DNA of 6,349 nucleotides from Defluviitaleaceae bacterium (GTDB lineage: Bacteria > Bacillota > Clostridia > Lachnospirales > WRAX01). The position numbers and the translations under genes are program-made. A model generated the notes under the pieces. That model was not told where the DNA came from. It made no database searches and saw only the letters and a program-made list of their open reading frames with translations. Shown here one piece after another: positions 5,051-6,349 of this stretch; the stretch's first letter is position 1; each line of letters opens with the position of its first letter. Where the stretch lies: the NCBI GenBank assembly GCA_009781815.1, contig WQVB01000076.1, positions 1 through 6,349 on the forward strand, written 5' to 3'.

Positions 5051-5742
5051 ATGAAACTAACCAAAATCACAAACCGCACCTTTATGCTAACTGTTCATGA
5101 AAGTGCTGATGCCACCGTCAACCTAGCCTTGATACTAGGTGCAAAAAATAACTTTATTATCGACACAGGCGTAGGCAGCAATAGCGTCAAACCCTGCTAG
5201 AGCTTATTGAGGGCGACACCAAGCCCCTCATCATCATAAACACCCATGCTGATTGGGATCATTTCTACGGCAATTGTGCTTTTGAAAACAACATCATCAT
5301 CTCCCACAAGCTGTGCAGAGAGCGTATGAGTGAAGAGTGTAGCAAATGGTCAAAATGGATTGAAGATAACAATTGCACAACTGACGGTGAAACACGCCAA
5401 TGCTTGCCTAATATAACCTTTGAAGGCAGCATGCACTTCCCTGAAGATGGCATAACCCTTTTTCACACGCCATTTCATACTAAAGATGATATAAGTATTT
5501 ATGATGCTGTAGACAAAATCTTGCATATTGGCGACACCTTCGGTTTTAAAGACGGCGTAGCATACCCTTGGGGCAAAGAGCTTGATGCCTACAAGCAAAT
5601 CATCAAAACCTACAAACAGTATGATTTTGACACAATACTATCTGGCCACAGCCTGCCGCAAGGGCGAGAAGCAATGGCCATGATGGAAGCCGCCGAGGAA
5701 CCTTGGCAAGCATACTTGAAAGAGAATAATAAAACCAATTGA
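5051..5742 (+). pseudogene. Metallo-beta-lactamase-fold hydrolase, frameshifted
   Basis: ATG 5051, preceded by AGAGGA, opens a frame that hits TAG at 5198-5200 after 49 codons. The rest of the protein continues in another frame to TGA 5740-5742. Adding one A to the run at 5189-5191 (AAA to AAAA) restores a continuous 230-residue protein reading ...SNSVKTLLELIEGD.... The restored protein has the MBL elements in order: Asp38 in IIDTGVGSN, the metal motif THADWDH (65-71), His143 in TPFHT, Asp162 in HIGDT and His200 in LSGHS. The metal motif has Asp68 where the classic HxHxDH has its second His, a variant seen in some subfamilies. The substrate is unknown. The break may be a real slippage mutation, programmed slippage or a sequencing error. 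The rest of the gene shows no decay, which suggests a recent event or an error. A downstream start (ATG 5326) would lack the metal motif. Confidence 0.85.
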
Positions 5743-5756
5743 TTAGGGGGAGTATA

Positions 5757-6185
5757 ATGTTAGCTTTAGGTTGCGACGCAGCGGGCTTTGCCCTGATGCA
5801 GGAGGTTAAAAAACACCTAGATGCAAAGGCCATAAAATATATAGACCACGGCACATACAACGAAGACAGGGTAGACTACCCCGTCTATGCCCATAAGGTT
5901 GCCAAGTCCATCCTTGAAGGTGAGGCACAAAAGGGCATTTTAATATGCGGTAGCGGCATAGGCATCTCTATAGCTGCCAACCGCTTTAAAGGCATCCGCT
6001 GTGCCCTTGTGCATGATGTTTTCTCCGCCAAATCTACAAGAGGGCATAACGACTCTAATATTCTAGCCATGGGTGGCTGGGTTATAGGCAAAGGCCTAGC
6101 CCTTGAGATTGTAGACACTTGGCTTAATACGGATTTTTCTAATGAAGAGAGACATCAAAAACGCATAGATATGATAGACGCCTAA
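5757..6185 (+). CDS. rpiB: Ribose-5-phosphate isomerase B (RpiB/LacAB family)
   Basis: This enzyme interconverts ribose 5-phosphate and ribulose 5-phosphate in the non-oxidative pentose phosphate pathway. The start is ATG 5757, with AGGGGG (5745-5750) 6 bases upstream, 14 bases after the MBL stop. The 142-residue product is full-length. It has the opening LALGCDAAG (Asp7), the catalytic-base loop ILICGSGIGISIAANR with Cys64, and RGHNDSN with His97, matching RpiB rather than RpiA. One oddity is the DHAG motif of many RpiB proteins, which here reads DAAG, so Ala8 replaces a His near the sugar-phosphate site. Members handling other sugar phosphates (LacA/LacB, allose) differ around here, so substrate range is less sure than the fold. 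In B. subtilis the orthologue ywlF lies just after ywlE; here the broken MBL gene and a repeat intervene. No T-tailed terminator follows. Confidence 0.94.
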   Translation: MLALGCDAAGFALMQEVKKHLDAKAIKYIDHGTYNEDRVDYPVYAHKVAKSILEGEAQKGILICGSGIGISIAANRFKGIRCALVHDVFSAKSTRGHNDSNILAMGGWVIGKGLALEIVDTWLNTDFSNEERHQKRIDMIDA

Positions 6186-6240
6186 AACATACCACCCCCG
6201 CCCCACCTGTCATTAGAACTGTAGCAATATTAACTCAACA

Positions 6241-6349
6241 ACGTCATCCCTAACCCTTGGTTGAGCCCCACTTTTGGGCGAAACTTGATTGGGGATCTCC
6301 CTACACCGATTACTTACTAGGTTGTACGTTATGCTAGTGAGATCCCGCA
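6241..6349. repeat. Palindromic dispersed repeat, cut by window edge
   Basis: This segment starts ACGTCATCCC, like the other repeats here, and contains GGGATCTC (6292-6299) inverted to GAGATCCC (6339-6346), a nested ACTAG/CTAGT pair, and a GCCCCA...TGGGC hairpin. The unit appears to continue past 6349. It follows rpiB with about 55 bases between. It is not a copy of the 4300-4400 repeat but shares the CGTCATCC edge. Confidence 0.6.

Overview
The window looks like chromosome from a moderately low-GC Firmicute, most likely a member of the Clostridia. The evidence is strong AGGAGG-type ribosome sites, GTG and TTG starts, TTGACA/TATAAT promoters, and the gene set Sua5 / YwlE-type phosphatase / RpiB, which in Bacillus subtilis is the ywlC-ywlE-ywlF neighbourhood. 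No phage, transposase, CRISPR, tRNA or rRNA sequence was seen.

Positions 1-330 hold REP-like palindromes and a small leftward gene of 49 codons (106-255) of unknown function with a hydrophobic C-terminus. A rightward MATE-family efflux transporter follows (331-1701, GTG start).

Positions 1702-2145 hold the most interesting locus, a candidate type I toxin-antitoxin module. A 33-residue single-membrane-span peptide is encoded leftward (1836-1937). It has a consensus promoter (2051-2079), a leader of about 107 nt that can pair with its own ribosome site, and a terminator just past the gene (1757-1785). A consensus promoter on the opposite strand (1714-1742) fires into the end of the toxin gene and would make an RNA antisense to the whole toxin message.

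Positions 2146-2395 carry a palindromic dispersed repeat and the promoter (2311-2339) of a rightward gene series: a SEC-C zinc-motif protein, a UPF0145/YbjQ protein, Sua5-type threonylcarbamoyl-AMP synthase (tRNA t6A synthesis), a YwlE-like protein-arginine phosphatase, a metallo-beta-lactamase-fold gene broken by a one-base frameshift, and ribose-5-phosphate isomerase B. The first three genes are tightly packed. The phosphatase gene is flanked by two directly oriented copies of a roughly 100-bp palindromic repeat with 28-34 base arms, which separate it from both neighbours. A further palindromic repeat follows rpiB and runs off the right edge.

The housekeeping genes act in separate processes: tRNA modification, protein arginine dephosphorylation and the pentose phosphate pathway. 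Their grouping is conserved synteny rather than one pathway. The repeats and the toxin locus are the accessory part.
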